A stretch of 64,000 nucleotides of DNA from Streptacidiphilus sp. PB12-B1b (lineage in GTDB: Bacteria > Actinomycetota > Actinomycetes > Streptomycetales > Streptomycetaceae). Where the stretch lies: positions 620,001 to 684,000 of the forward strand of contig NZ_CP048405.1 in NCBI RefSeq assembly GCF_014084125.1, in the 5' to 3' direction. Position 1 is the first letter of the stretch. The number at the start of each line of letters is the position of its first letter. Of this stretch, positions 52,207 to 60,662 are shown piece after piece. The notes under the pieces were generated by a model, which did no database searches, was not told the origin of the DNA, and saw only the letters and a program-made list of their open reading frames with translations. Both the position numbers and the translations under genes were made by a program.

Positions 52207-53589
52207 ATGACTGAAGAGCAGACCGCACTCGGCACTGCCGCAGCAAAGAACCTGGCGACGACGACCAAGACGCCGCCGCAGATGCAGGGCATCACTTCGC
52301 GCTGGCTGCTGAAGATGCTGCCCTGGGTCCAGGTCACCGGCGGCACCTACCGCGTCAACCGGCGCCTCACCTACGCCACCGGCCGAGGACGCCTCAGCTT
52401 CGCGCAGACCGGTTCCGAGGTCCGGATCGTCCCGCCGACGCTCGCCGAACTCCCGGTCCTGCGCGGCCTGGACGACCAGGTGCTGCTCACCGAACTCGCC
52501 GCACGCTTCAGTCAGCGCGAGTTCGAGCCGGGCGAGGTCGTCGCCGAGCGCGGCGCCCCGGTCGACCATGTGCTGGTCGTCGCCCACGGCAAGATCCGCA
52601 AGATCGGCGACGGCAAGTTCGGCGACCACGAGGCTGTCCTCGGCACCCTCGCCAACGGCGACCACTTCGGCGACGAAGCCCTCACCGAGGACGGCGCCAG
52701 CTGGGACTACACCGCCAAGGCGGCCACCTCCGGGACACTGCTGGTGCTGCCGCGCGCGGCCTTCACCGAACTCGCGGGCCGCTCCGAGGCGTTGCGTGCC
52801 CAGGTGGACTCCTACCTGGCCACCGCCGCCCAGGCGCAGGATCGGCACGGCCAGGCCGAGATCCCGCTGGCGGCCGGCCACGAGGGCGAGCCGGAGCTGC
52901 CCGGCAGCTTCGTCGACTACGAACTCTCGCCACGGGAGTACGAGTTGAGCGTCGCCCAGACCGTGCTCCAGGTGCACACCCGGGTCGCCGACCTCTACAA
53001 CCACCCGATGAACCAGATCGAACAGCAACTCAAGCTCACCGTAGAGGCACTGAGGGAGCGTCAGGAGCACGAGCTGATCAACAGCCCGGACTTCGGGCTG
53101 CTCGCCAACGCCGACCACGAACAGCGCATCCAGACCCACGGCGGCCCGCCCACCCCGGACGACATGGACGAGCTGCTCTCCCGCCGGCGCGGCTCACGGC
53201 TGTTCCTGGCCCACCCGCGGGCCATCGCCGCCTTCGGCCGGGAGTGCAACAAGCGCGGCCTGTACCCGGACTCGGTGGACGTCGAGGGGCACCGCATCCC
53301 CTCCTGGCGCGGGGTGCCGATCTTCCCGTGCAGCAAGATCCCGGTCAACGGCGGCCACACCAGCTCCATCCTGGTGCTGCGCACCGGCGAGGACAACCAG
53401 GGCGTGGTCGGGCTGCACCAGACCGGACTGCCGGACGAGTACGAGCCGGGCCTGTCCGTGCGGTTCATGGGCATCAACGAGAAGGCCGTCATCCAGTACC
53501 TGGTCAGCACCTACTTCTCGGCGGCGGTGCTGGTGCCGGACGCCCTCGGCGTGCTGGAGAACGTCGAAGTCGCCCACCCCCGCGACTGA
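52207..53589 (+). CDS. Family 2B encapsulin shell protein with a cNMP-binding-like insert
   Basis: This 460-residue protein is a self-assembling nanocompartment shell of HK97 fold. The N-terminal arm and E-loop region ([20 protein letters not shown], to about 75) precede a Crp-like cyclic-nucleotide-binding insert (about 85-205: [40 protein letters not shown]). Shell segments follow ([60 protein letters not shown]). In the phosphate-binding cassette the usual arginine is replaced (GASWDYTA), so classical cAMP binding is doubtful. Known 2B relatives enclose terpene cyclases or polyprenyl transferases, but no cargo gene adjoins here. Confidence 0.88.
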   Translation: MTEEQTALGTAAAKNLATTTKTPPQMQGITSRWLLKMLPWVQVTGGTYRVNRRLTYATGRGRLSFAQTGSEVRIVPPTLAELPVLRGLDDQVLLTELAARFSQREFEPGEVVAERGAPVDHVLVVAHGKIRKIGDGKFGDHEAVLGTLANGDHFGDEALTEDGASWDYTAKAATSGTLLVLPRAAFTELAGRSEALRAQVDSYLATAAQAQDRHGQAEIPLAAGHEGEPELPGSFVDYELSPREYELSVAQTVLQVHTRVADLYNHPMNQIEQQLKLTVEALRERQEHELINSPDFGLLANADHEQRIQTHGGPPTPDDMDELLSRRRGSRLFLAHPRAIAAFGRECNKRGLYPDSVDVEGHRIPSWRGVPIFPCSKIPVNGGHTSSILVLRTGEDNQGVVGLHQTGLPDEYEPGLSVRFMGINEKAVIQYLVSTYFSAAVLVPDALGVLENVEVAHPRD

Positions 53590-53603
53590 ACCGGAGCGCC
53601 CAC

Positions 53604-54362
53604 GTGAGCTGGACTGACGTCGTCATCTTCGTCGGCTCCATGGCGGCCATCGCCCTGGCGCTCAGGCTGGTCGAGCGCTTCGTTCCGCACCACCGCCGCG
53701 AGCGGCAGAACGAGGTGGCCGGCTTCATCTTCGCCGGTGTGGGCGTGCTGTACGCCGTGCTGCTGGGCTTCGTCGTCATCTCCGTCTGGGGAAACGTCGG
53801 CGCCGCCCAGCAGACGACGTTCAACGAGGCGGACTCCCTGGCCGGGGTCTACTGGATCTCCCGCTCGCTGCCGCTCCCGCTGGGGGCCCAGATCGAGCAC
53901 CAGACCCTCGACTACGCCAACACCGTCGAGACCACCGAGTGGCCGTTGATGAGCCGGCACCGGAGCAGCCCGCAGGCCACCCAGCTGGTCTACGACATCC
54001 GCAACTCGGTGCTCGCGTACCAGCCGGCCACCCTGCAGCAGCAGGTGCTGTACGACCACGCGGTCACCGACGTGGAGAACCTGGCCTCGGCCCGGCGCGA
54101 GCGGCTGAACCAGGTGCAGGACTCGGTGCCGCCGATCCTGTGGGTGGCGCTGATCGCCGGCGCGGTGCTGACGGTCGGCTTCACCTTCCTCTTCGGGCTG
54201 TCCAACTCGCTGGCCCACGGGCTGATGGTGCTGAGCCTGGGGGCGCTGGTGGTGGCCTCACTGATCCTGATCAAGGAGATGGACTACCCGTTCTCCGGGG
54301 TGACCAGGGTCGATCCGACCGCCTTCCGGGTGTTCCTGAGCCGGCTCCCGCCACCCCGCTGA
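53604..54362 (+). CDS. DUF4239 membrane protein
   Basis: This 252-residue protein starts at GTG 53604, 14 bases after the encapsulin stop, so the two are probably cotranscribed. Hydrophobic helices occur at about 5-22 (VVIFVGSMAAIALALRLV), 38-60 (VAGFIFAGVGVLYAVLLGFV), 182-205 (LWVALIAGAVLTVGFTFLFG) and 210-230. A helical region outside the membrane lies between them (NEADSLAGVYWISRSLPLPL). The family is annotated only as bestrophin-like by weak resemblance. Its role beside an encapsulin is not known. Confidence 0.8.
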   Translation: MSWTDVVIFVGSMAAIALALRLVERFVPHHRRERQNEVAGFIFAGVGVLYAVLLGFVVISVWGNVGAAQQTTFNEADSLAGVYWISRSLPLPLGAQIEHQTLDYANTVETTEWPLMSRHRSSPQATQLVYDIRNSVLAYQPATLQQQVLYDHAVTDVENLASARRERLNQVQDSVPPILWVALIAGAVLTVGFTFLFGLSNSLAHGLMVLSLGALVVASLILIKEMDYPFSGVTRVDPTAFRVFLSRLPPPR

Positions 54363-54441
54363 CTAGGACCTGATCCGACCTACATGCCGCCTAGCGTGGG
54401 GGATACCAGCAGCAAGCAGCACCTGCAGAAAGGTATCCCCG

Positions 54442-54987
54442 ATGCCCACCGTGGTAGCAGCAGAGACCGACGAGCGCGACGCACTGCTCGGCTTCCTGGC
54501 CGCGCAGCGCGGCGCGCTCCGTCGCGCGGTCGGCGGCCTCACCGCCGAGCAGGCCGCCGCCCGCCCCACCGTCAGCGAGCTGAGCGTCATCGGCCTGGTC
54601 AAGCACGTGGCCGAGACGGAGTCCAACTGGGTCAGGACCATCCTCGCCGGACGCCCCCCGCTGCGGCCCCGGGAGCAGTCCAGCTGGGGCGACTCCTTCC
54701 GGCTGGAGCCGGGCGAGAGCGTGGAGTCGGTCCTGGCCTTCTACGACCGGGTCGAGGCCGAGACCGCCGAGATCGTCGGCGCCCTGCCCGGCCTGGACAC
54801 CAGCGTCCCGCTGCCGGACGCGCCGTGGTTCCCCCGGGACGCGCGGCGCTCGGCCCGCTGGATCATGATGCACCTGGTCGAGGAGGTGGCCCGGCACGCC
54901 GGCCACGCCGACATCCTGCGCGAGAGCATCGACGGGGCCACCGCCTTCGCGCTGATCCCGGCCGAACAACTGCGCCCCAACGGCTGA
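54442..54987 (+). CDS. DinB-family (DUF664) protein
   Basis: This 181-residue four-helix-bundle protein starts at ATG 54442. Typical parts are LLGFLAAQRGALRRAVGGLT, ELSVIGLVKHVAETESNWVR with a metal-ligand histidine, and WIMMHLVEEVARHAGHADIL with two more. These three histidines form the usual metal site of DinB/YfiT-like thiol-transferases, some of which use mycothiol. The substrate is unknown. It stands alone upstream of a GNAT gene. Confidence 0.88.
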   Translation: MPTVVAAETDERDALLGFLAAQRGALRRAVGGLTAEQAAARPTVSELSVIGLVKHVAETESNWVRTILAGRPPLRPREQSSWGDSFRLEPGESVESVLAFYDRVEAETAEIVGALPGLDTSVPLPDAPWFPRDARRSARWIMMHLVEEVARHAGHADILRESIDGATAFALIPAEQLRPNG

Positions 54988-55030
54988 CCGGCGGCTACCG
55001 GCGTCCCGTCCGCTGTGCCAGGCTGGCGGG

Positions 55031-55645
55031 ATGCCGACGATCCGCCCCTACCGACCCGCCGACCGGGAGGCGCTGTACGACATCTGCGTCCGCACCGGGG
55101 ACGCCGGGGCGGACGCGACCGGGCTCTACCGCGATCCGGGAATCCTGCCCGCCATCTTCACCGGCCCCTACCTGCAGCTCGCCCCCGAGCTGGCCTTCGT
55201 GCTGGCCGACGGTCCGGACGCGGAGCGGCCGCTGGGCTACGTCATCGGCACCGCCGACACCCGGCGCTACGTCGCCGACTACCGGCGCGCCTGGCTGCCG
55301 CTGGTCGCCGGGCAGTACCCCGAGGGCAGCGGCGAGGGCCCGGACGCCGAGCGGGTGCGCGAGCTGCACCACCCGGAGTGGATGCTGGCGGACGGCCTCG
55401 CCGACCGCTACCCCGCCCACCTGCACATCGACCTGCTGCCGCAGGCGCAGGGCCGGGGCGCCGGGCGGGCGCTGATGGACACCTTCCTGGCCGCGCTGCG
55501 GGCCGCCGGGGCGGAGCGGGTGCACCTGGGCATGGCCCGGCGCAACACCGGCGCCCGGGCCTTCTACGACCGGCTGGGCTTCCACGAGATCGACCACCCC
55601 GGACCGGCCCTGGTCCTGGGGCGCGACACCGCCGCGCTCGTCTAG
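55031..55645 (+). CDS. GNAT-family N-acetyltransferase
   Basis: This 204-residue protein has a GNAT fold: TIRPYRPADREALYDICVRT at the start, the acetyl-CoA-binding QAQGRGAGRALMDTFLAALR and the closing HLGMARRNTGARAFYDRLGF. The layout resembles acetyltransferases related to beta-N-acetylglucosaminidase-linked proteins, but the substrate cannot be given. Its stop codon overlaps that of the convergent gene at 55642 (shared CTAG). Confidence 0.87.
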   Translation: MPTIRPYRPADREALYDICVRTGDAGADATGLYRDPGILPAIFTGPYLQLAPELAFVLADGPDAERPLGYVIGTADTRRYVADYRRAWLPLVAGQYPEGSGEGPDAERVRELHHPEWMLADGLADRYPAHLHIDLLPQAQGRGAGRALMDTFLAALRAAGAERVHLGMARRNTGARAFYDRLGFHEIDHPGPALVLGRDTAALV

Positions 55646-56130
55646 GGCACCCGGGGGAAGCGGGACTGCAGCTCCCAGACCGCCGGGTTGTCGGCCAGGC
55701 CCTCGTGCAGGTCGGCCAGGTCGGCCAGCACGTCCTGGAGGAAGTCCCGTGCCTCGCGCCGCAGTTCGCTGTGGCGGACGGTGAGCGGCGGCTGCTCGGC
55801 CCAGTCGGCGCGGATCTCCACCCAGTTGAAGCGGCGGCTGAAGCGCATCAGGTCGGCCGACTCGGTGAAGTCCAGCTCGGCGGTCTGCAGGGCGGAGCCG
55901 CGGCGGCCGGAGGGGTCGCGGTCGATCCGCTCGACGATGTCGCACACCGCCCAGGCGAAGTCCAGCACCGGCACCCAGCCCCAGGCCGTGGACAGGTCCA
56001 GGCCGTCGGCCTCCAGGTAGACGTCGCCGCAGAAGAGGTCGTGCCGCAGGGCGCGCACGCCGGCGCTGCGGTAGTCGAACTGCGGGGGGTCGGGGAAGCG
56101 GTTGGACAGGGAGTAGCCGAACTCGATCAC
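55642..56130 (-). CDS. Hypothetical cytosolic protein
   Basis: This 162-residue protein starts at GTG 56130. It reads FGYSLSNRFPDPPQFDYRSA, then YLEADGLDLSTAWGWVPVLD and SADLMRFSRRFNWVEIRADW, with an amphipathic C-terminal helix (LQDVLADLADLHEGLADN). Similar streptomycete proteins of unknown function exist, and no domain name was assigned with confidence. No signal or membrane segment is present. Confidence 0.65.
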   Translation of the reverse strand: MIEFGYSLSNRFPDPPQFDYRSAGVRALRHDLFCGDVYLEADGLDLSTAWGWVPVLDFAWAVCDIVERIDRDPSGRRGSALQTAELDFTESADLMRFSRRFNWVEIRADWAEQPPLTVRHSELRREARDFLQDVLADLADLHEGLADNPAVWELQSRFPRVP

Positions 56131-56224
56131 GGGTCGATGGTCCCACGGTTCCGGGCCGCCCCCGCGCCGGTCCGGTGCGGTTATTGCCTGGCGCGGGCCC
56201 GCGCCGGACGGGATCATGGGGGAC

Positions 56225-56653
56225 ATGTCCCCACCCGTCCGCGTCCGCGGCTCGGTCGTCCTGCCCGACGCCGAGCTGCAGTGGCGTTTCTCGCGCTCCT
56301 CCGGCCCCGGCGGCCAGCATGTGAACACCAGCGACAGCCAGGTCGAGCTGCGGTACGACCTCGCCGGCTCCGCGGCGCTGCCCCCGGTGTGGAAGGAGCG
56401 CGCCCTGGAGCGGCTGGCCGGGCGGCTGACGGACGGCGGGGTCCTGGTGGTCCGGGCCTCCGAGCACCGGTCGCAGTGGCGCAACCGGGAGGCGGCGGCG
56501 GTGCGGCTGTCGGCGCTGCTGAGCGAGGCCGTGGCGCCGCCCCCGAGGAGCCGCAGGGCGACCCGTCCCAGCCGGGGCGTGGTGGAGCGCAGGCTCACCG
56601 ACAAGAAGCGCCGGGCGGACGTCAAGCGCGGCCGCCAGGGCCACTTCGACTAG
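56225..56653 (+). CDS. arfB: Peptidyl-tRNA hydrolase ArfB (GGQ ribosome-rescue factor)
   Basis: This 142-residue protein starts at ATG 56225 (ATG 56216 also in frame). It has the release-factor catalytic loop RFSRSSGPGGQHVNTSDSQV with the GGQ tripeptide, and the usual basic C-terminal tail that enters the empty mRNA channel (VERRLTDKKRRADVKRGRQG). It frees peptides from ribosomes stalled without a stop codon. Length and order fit ArfB/YaeJ proteins. Confidence 0.92.
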   Translation: MSPPVRVRGSVVLPDAELQWRFSRSSGPGGQHVNTSDSQVELRYDLAGSAALPPVWKERALERLAGRLTDGGVLVVRASEHRSQWRNREAAAVRLSALLSEAVAPPPRSRRATRPSRGVVERRLTDKKRRADVKRGRQGHFD

Positions 56654-56683
56654 TCCGCCGCTTCGGCCGACCCGCCGCTTCGG

Positions 56684-57256
56684 CTAGTCCAACTGCCGGT
56701 ACTGGCCGCGGAAGTGCATCAGCGGCCCGTTCTCCGGGCCGGCGATCCGGGCGGAGAGCACCCGGCCGATCAGCAGCACGTGGTCCCCGGCGGGTATCCG
56801 CTGCTCGGTGCGGCACTCCACGGTCGCCAGCGCGCCGGTGGCCAGCGGCGCCCCGCTCGCCGCGCCGCGCTCGTGCGGCAGCTCGGCGAACAGCAGCCGG
56901 TCGCTGACCCGGCCCTTCATGGCGAACCGGGCGGCGGTGACCCGCTGTTCGGCGGCCAGCACCGAGACCGCCCAGTGGTCGACGCGGGAGAGCGTCTCCT
57001 CCATCCGGGAGTCCTCGCGCACCGAGACCAGTACCAGCGGCGGCTCCAGGGAGACCGACAGGAACGCCGTGGCGGTCATCCCGATGTCCTCGCCCCGGGC
57101 GCCCTCCTCCGGGTCGTGCGCGGTCAGCAGCACCACCCCGGAGGCCAGCTGTCCGAGGGCGGCGCGGAACTCCTCCGGGCCGACCTCGCCCGGGCCCGGG
57201 GCGGCGGCCGTGCCGGCGGCCGGGTCGGCGGAGTGGTCAGCAGCAGGGGTCGTCAT
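56684..57256 (-). CDS. Flavin reductase-domain (FMN-binding) protein
   Basis: This 190-residue protein starts at ATG 57256 (MTTPAADHSADPAAG). The flavin-reductase-like split barrel reads FRAALGQLASGVVLLTAHDP, GMTATAFLSVSLEPPLVLVS and RFAMKGRVSDRLLFAELPHE, with a late GDHVLLIGRVLSARIAGPEN. Such proteins reduce FMN or FAD with NAD(P)H for a partner monooxygenase, or are oxidoreductases themselves. No partner gene is nearby. The 460-base region upstream belongs to it and to the diguanylate cyclase. Confidence 0.85.
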   Translation of the reverse strand: MTTPAADHSADPAAGTAAAPGPGEVGPEEFRAALGQLASGVVLLTAHDPEEGARGEDIGMTATAFLSVSLEPPLVLVSVREDSRMEETLSRVDHWAVSVLAAEQRVTAARFAMKGRVSDRLLFAELPHERGAASGAPLATGALATVECRTEQRIPAGDHVLLIGRVLSARIAGPENGPLMHFRGQYRQLD

Positions 57257-57716
57257 CGCGTTGTACACCCGAGCACCGTATCTTCGGTGGCTCGTCCACC
57301 GCATCGGCCCAGGGACGTATCACGGTGTGGGACAGAGGTCCTAGTCGGAGCTTCTGTGTTCGAGTATGGGGGTCACCGGTCCATCCGTGCGGGTCGGTGG
57401 CGGTCGACCACCCCCAAGAGTGAACGTTTGGGACCTGCTGGCGGGCTTGTCCCTTCAGTTCTTGTCGTCCGCGACCGAGAGAGTAGGGGAGGCCGCTGTG
57501 GCTATTGGTGGGTTTTGCCCAGGATGAACTGCTTATCGGGAGTGGACAGTTGTGTGAGTTGGGTCACAAGTGGCGTTCATTTGCTGACCCAGAGTGCCGG
57601 TTGGTGTGCTCCCTGTGATTCAGTTTGTTTGGCAATCGGACGATCAGAATGACGGGAACCCGCAGGGAGCCTCCGGGGGTGGGCCCGAAGCGCCGCTGTC
57701 ACGGAGGGAGCGCGTG
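57257..57716. other. Promoter region between the flavin reductase and the diguanylate cyclase
   Basis: These 460 bases have no supported gene. An in-frame extension of the cyclase to 57594 exists, but its sequence (PVGVLPVIQFVWQSDDQNDG) does not look conserved. The main signal is a Crp-type palindrome at 57553-57568. Bases 57640-57716 lead into the cyclase ribosome binding site GGAGGGAG (57703-57710). Confidence 0.6.
57553..57568. promoter_or_regulatory. Crp-type binding site upstream of the diguanylate cyclase
   Basis: TGTGAGTTGGGTCACA is a perfect TGTGA-N6-TCACA inverted repeat. It also satisfies the streptomycete Crp pattern GTG-N6-GNCAC (GTG AGTTGG GTCAC). It lies 149 bases upstream of the cyclase start. 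Confidence 0.6.
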
Positions 57717-59414
57717 ATGGAAACCGAGTCGGAGCCGTACGTCCGTCTCACAACCCTGCGAAGCCTGCACCGCATCGTCGCCGACCTCAACGCAGCCCGC
57801 AGCCTTGCCGGAACCCTCCAGGCCGTGGTCGAGGGGGCCGTCACCGGCCTCGGCTACGAGGCCGCCGCCGTCAACCTGGTCCGCCCCGACGGCGACCTGG
57901 TCGTCGCCGCCGTCTGGGAGTTGGACGAGACCGGCGGCTCCGACGAGTCCATCGCCGGGCTGCTCGGCCGGATCGGCTCCCGGGAGTCCTGGGACCGGCT
58001 GCTCAACGTCGGCGAGTGCTGGGGCCCGCTGGTCTTCGTGCCGCAGGAGCGCGCCTGGGCCAGTGCCGTGGACATCCCGAGCTGGACCGGCGGCCTGCGC
58101 GGCGCCCATGCCGCGCCGCCCCCGGACGCCGACGCCTGGCATCCCGACGACTGCCTGTTCGCCCCGATGTACAGCCTCGGCGGCGAGCTGCTCGGCGTGC
58201 TCTCGGTGGACCGGCCGCGCAACGGCAGACGCCCGGGGGCCTGGGGCCGCGAGGCGCTGGCGATGTTCAGCCAGCAGGCCGGGATCGCCATCGGCAACGC
58301 CCGGCTGCGCGCCGAGATGCAGCGGGCCCTGGTCCGCTTCGAGCGGGAGCAGCAGACCCTGCGGGCCAGCGAGGAGAGCTTCAGACAGGCGTTCGAGTAC
58401 GCGCCCAGTGGGATGGCCATCACCGAGCTGCACGGGGTCAGCAGCGGCAAGCTCACCCGGGTCAACGACGCCCTGTGCCGACTGCTCGGCCGACCGCGGG
58501 CCTCGTTGCAGCGGCACAGCTTCGCCGACCTGGTCCACCCCGAGGACGAGGACCGGCTGCGCCGGGTGTCCGCCGAGAACGGCCGGGCGGAGGTGCGGCT
58601 GGCCCGGCGCGACGGCGGCTACCTGTGGGTCAACCTGCGCAACTCGGTGGTCGCGGACACCTCCGAGGGCACCCGCTTCCTGCTCACCCACGTCGAGGAC
58701 ATCGAGGACCGCAAGCGGCACGAGCTGCAGCTGGCCCACCGGGCCAGCCATGACGCGCTGACCGGGCTGCCCAACGCGGCCGAGCTGCGCAGCCGGCTGC
58801 GGCGCCGGCTGTGCGACCGCTCGGCCGACGACGACGGCTCCTGTCCGCCCGGGCAGCCCGGCGACACCCACAGCTACGGCATGACCAGCTACGAGAGCCT
58901 GTACGGCGGCTACGACGGCGGCTTCGAGCACGTCCACGCGGTCCTGCCGGACGACGCCGCCGCGGCGGACCCGGACGGACGCGGCGGGCGCGGCCTGGCG
59001 GTGGTCTTCTGCGACCTGGACGGCTTCAAGTCGATCAACGACCGCTTCGGCCACAGCGCCGGGGACGCGGTGCTGATCGAGGTGGCCCGGCGGCTGCAGC
59101 ACGTCGTCCGGGAGGGCGACACGGTGGCCCGGCTGGGCGGCGACGAGTTCGTCGTCCTCGCCGACGGCGTCGGCCGGGAGGAGGCCCGGGACCTGGCCGG
59201 GCGGTTGCGGAACGCGATCACCCCGCCGATGCGGGTGGACAGCCGGGCGGTCCGGGTCGGGGTGAGCCTCGGCATCGGCTGGGCGGGCTGCGGCATGTCC
59301 ATCGACGAGGTCCTGCACACCGCCGACGAACGTATGTACGTGGAGAAGCGGTCGCGCTCCAACGCCAACGGGAACGGCCCTGCTGGCGGGCGGTCCCACC
59401 GTCGCGCGGGGTGA
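57717..59414 (+). CDS. cdgB: Diguanylate cyclase, CdgB-like (GAF-PAS-GGDEF)
   Basis: This 565-residue cytosolic protein starts at ATG 57717, six bases after GGAGGGAG. A GAF-like domain covers about 15-200, a PAS domain 215-330 (ESFRQAFEYAPSGMAITELH) with a PAC-like end, and the GGDEF domain 340-550. The active site ARLGGDEFVV (GGDEF at 474-478) and the product-inhibition motif R-E-G-D (465-468) are intact. An insertion of about 60 residues rich in Gly, Asp and Tyr separates the first GGDEF strand from FCDLDGFK. It should make c-di-GMP, which controls development through BldD in streptomycetes. No EAL domain is present. Confidence 0.93.
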   Translation: METESEPYVRLTTLRSLHRIVADLNAARSLAGTLQAVVEGAVTGLGYEAAAVNLVRPDGDLVVAAVWELDETGGSDESIAGLLGRIGSRESWDRLLNVGECWGPLVFVPQERAWASAVDIPSWTGGLRGAHAAPPPDADAWHPDDCLFAPMYSLGGELLGVLSVDRPRNGRRPGAWGREALAMFSQQAGIAIGNARLRAEMQRALVRFEREQQTLRASEESFRQAFEYAPSGMAITELHGVSSGKLTRVNDALCRLLGRPRASLQRHSFADLVHPEDEDRLRRVSAENGRAEVRLARRDGGYLWVNLRNSVVADTSEGTRFLLTHVEDIEDRKRHELQLAHRASHDALTGLPNAAELRSRLRRRLCDRSADDDGSCPPGQPGDTHSYGMTSYESLYGGYDGGFEHVHAVLPDDAAAADPDGRGGRGLAVVFCDLDGFKSINDRFGHSAGDAVLIEVARRLQHVVREGDTVARLGGDEFVVLADGVGREEARDLAGRLRNAITPPMRVDSRAVRVGVSLGIGWAGCGMSIDEVLHTADERMYVEKRSRSNANGNGPAGGRSHRRAG

Positions 59415-59451
59415 TCGCGGGGGCCCGTCCGGGCGCTGCGGACCGCACCCG

Positions 59452-59479
59452 CTCGTACGGGGACGTCACTCGTACGGGG
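59452..59479 (+). repeat. Direct repeat CTCGTACGGGG in a promoter region
   Basis: Two perfect 11-bp copies (59452-59462 and 59469-59479), 17 bases apart, lie between the diguanylate cyclase and the next gene. A weaker third copy (CGAGTACGGGC) follows at 59489-59499. They may be tandem activator sites. Confidence 0.45.
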
Positions 59480-59616
59480 TAGTGTTCCGAGTACGGGCGT
59501 GTCCGCCTTCCGGCGCGCGCGAGGGTGCTTCGCCCTGAACCGATCATGTACGTTGACCTTCTCCCTCCCGTCGTGTCGGAGCGGAGGGACAAGACATCAG
59601 GGGAGTTGACGACTCG

Positions 59617-60582
59617 ATGACAGCCGAGGACAACGGCGTGCCCGAGGACGACGACCCGTTTGCCTACCTCTACCGCGGCCAGGAGGGCGAGGACGCCGCC
59701 CGGAACGCCGCGCCGCAGCCCGGTGTGCCGCGGACGTCGTACCAGCAGGCGACCCAGGTCGGCCGCACCCAGTACGGCCAGCCCCGGCCGCAGCAGGGGC
59801 CGCCGGCGCCGCAGTACCAGCAGCAGTACACCCAGCCCTTCCCGCAGCAGGGCCAGCCCGGCCAGCCCTACCCGGGCCAGCAGCCCACCTCGCAGCTGCC
59901 GCCCGCCGGTGGCGGCCGCGCCGCGAGCCGCTCCGGCGGCGGCAGTGGGGGCGGCAGCAACCGCGCGGTGACCTTCGGTGCGATCGGCGTGGTGCTGGCC
60001 GTGGCCATCGGCATCGGCGTGGCCGTGGTCAACAGCGGCGGCGCCAAGTCCGACACCGCCGGCTCCGGCTCCAGCCCCTCCGTCTCCAGCAGCGCCCCGG
60101 CCTCGGTCAGCGCCAGCGCCTCGGCCCCGGCCCCGGCGGCTCCGCCCGGCAAGACCGACGTGGACTCGGCTTCGATGACCCTGGGCGGCGGCGCGGTCAC
60201 CGCCGACAACCACACCGGCGGGGCCTCCACCGACGGCAAGTTCGTCCCGCTGACCTCCGCGGGCATGAGCATCACCTGGAACAACGTCACGGTGCCCAGC
60301 GCCGGCTCCTACACATTCTGGGTGCACTACGCCAACGCCGGGGCCTCCAGCACGACGCCGTTCACGCTGACCATCAACGGCAAGGCCATGAGCAACACGA
60401 TAAACCTGGAGAACTGGGCCGGGAGCAACAACTGGGACCAGGCCTGGCAGCGCTCCTACGCCTCGGTCCCGCTGAACGCGGGCAGCAACAGCATCGAGCT
60501 GAGCTACGGCAGCGGCAGCGCGGGCGTCAACGTGGACCAGTTCGCGGTCACCGTCAGCCCGAGCACCCCGCCCTGGTCGTAG
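59617..60582 (+). CDS. Membrane-anchored protein with a CBM6/35-like carbohydrate-binding domain
   Basis: This 321-residue protein has a cytoplasmic Gln/Pro/Tyr-rich N-terminus (QQYTQPFPQQGQPGQPYPGQ), one membrane helix at about 121-140 (AVTFGAIGVVLAVAIGIGVA) and a Ser/Ala-rich stalk. The C-terminal beta-sandwich reads SAGMSITWNNVTVPSAGSYT, FWVHYANAGASSTTPFTLTI and NSIELSYGSGSAGVNVDQFA, the pattern of CBM6/35-like modules. It probably holds polysaccharide or peptidoglycan at the cell surface, next to genes for GlcNAc use. Confidence 0.78.
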   Translation: MTAEDNGVPEDDDPFAYLYRGQEGEDAARNAAPQPGVPRTSYQQATQVGRTQYGQPRPQQGPPAPQYQQQYTQPFPQQGQPGQPYPGQQPTSQLPPAGGGRAASRSGGGSGGGSNRAVTFGAIGVVLAVAIGIGVAVVNSGGAKSDTAGSGSSPSVSSSAPASVSASASAPAPAAPPGKTDVDSASMTLGGGAVTADNHTGGASTDGKFVPLTSAGMSITWNNVTVPSAGSYTFWVHYANAGASSTTPFTLTINGKAMSNTINLENWAGSNNWDQAWQRSYASVPLNAGSNSIELSYGSGSAGVNVDQFAVTVSPSTPPWS

Positions 60583-60598
60583 CCGCAGGGGCAGACCA

Positions 60599-60640
60599 CA
60601 GCGCCCGGCGCGCCATCTCACGGTGGCGGGCCGGGCGCTG
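60599..60640. terminator. Hairpin terminator between convergent genes
   Basis: CAGCGCCCGGC (60599-60609) and GCCGGGCGCTG (60630-60640) form a perfect 11-bp stem with a 20-base loop. It sits between the carbohydrate-binding protein and nagA, which converge here. Confidence 0.78.
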
Positions 60641-60662
60641 TCGTTCCGTCAGTCCGGCGGTG

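Noticed and set aside
17389-53589. Direct pairing of the terpene synthase with the 2B encapsulin as shell and cargo
   Set aside because: The genes are 34 kb apart with no shared operon. The synthase lacks a clear extended targeting tail, so the link is only a possibility.
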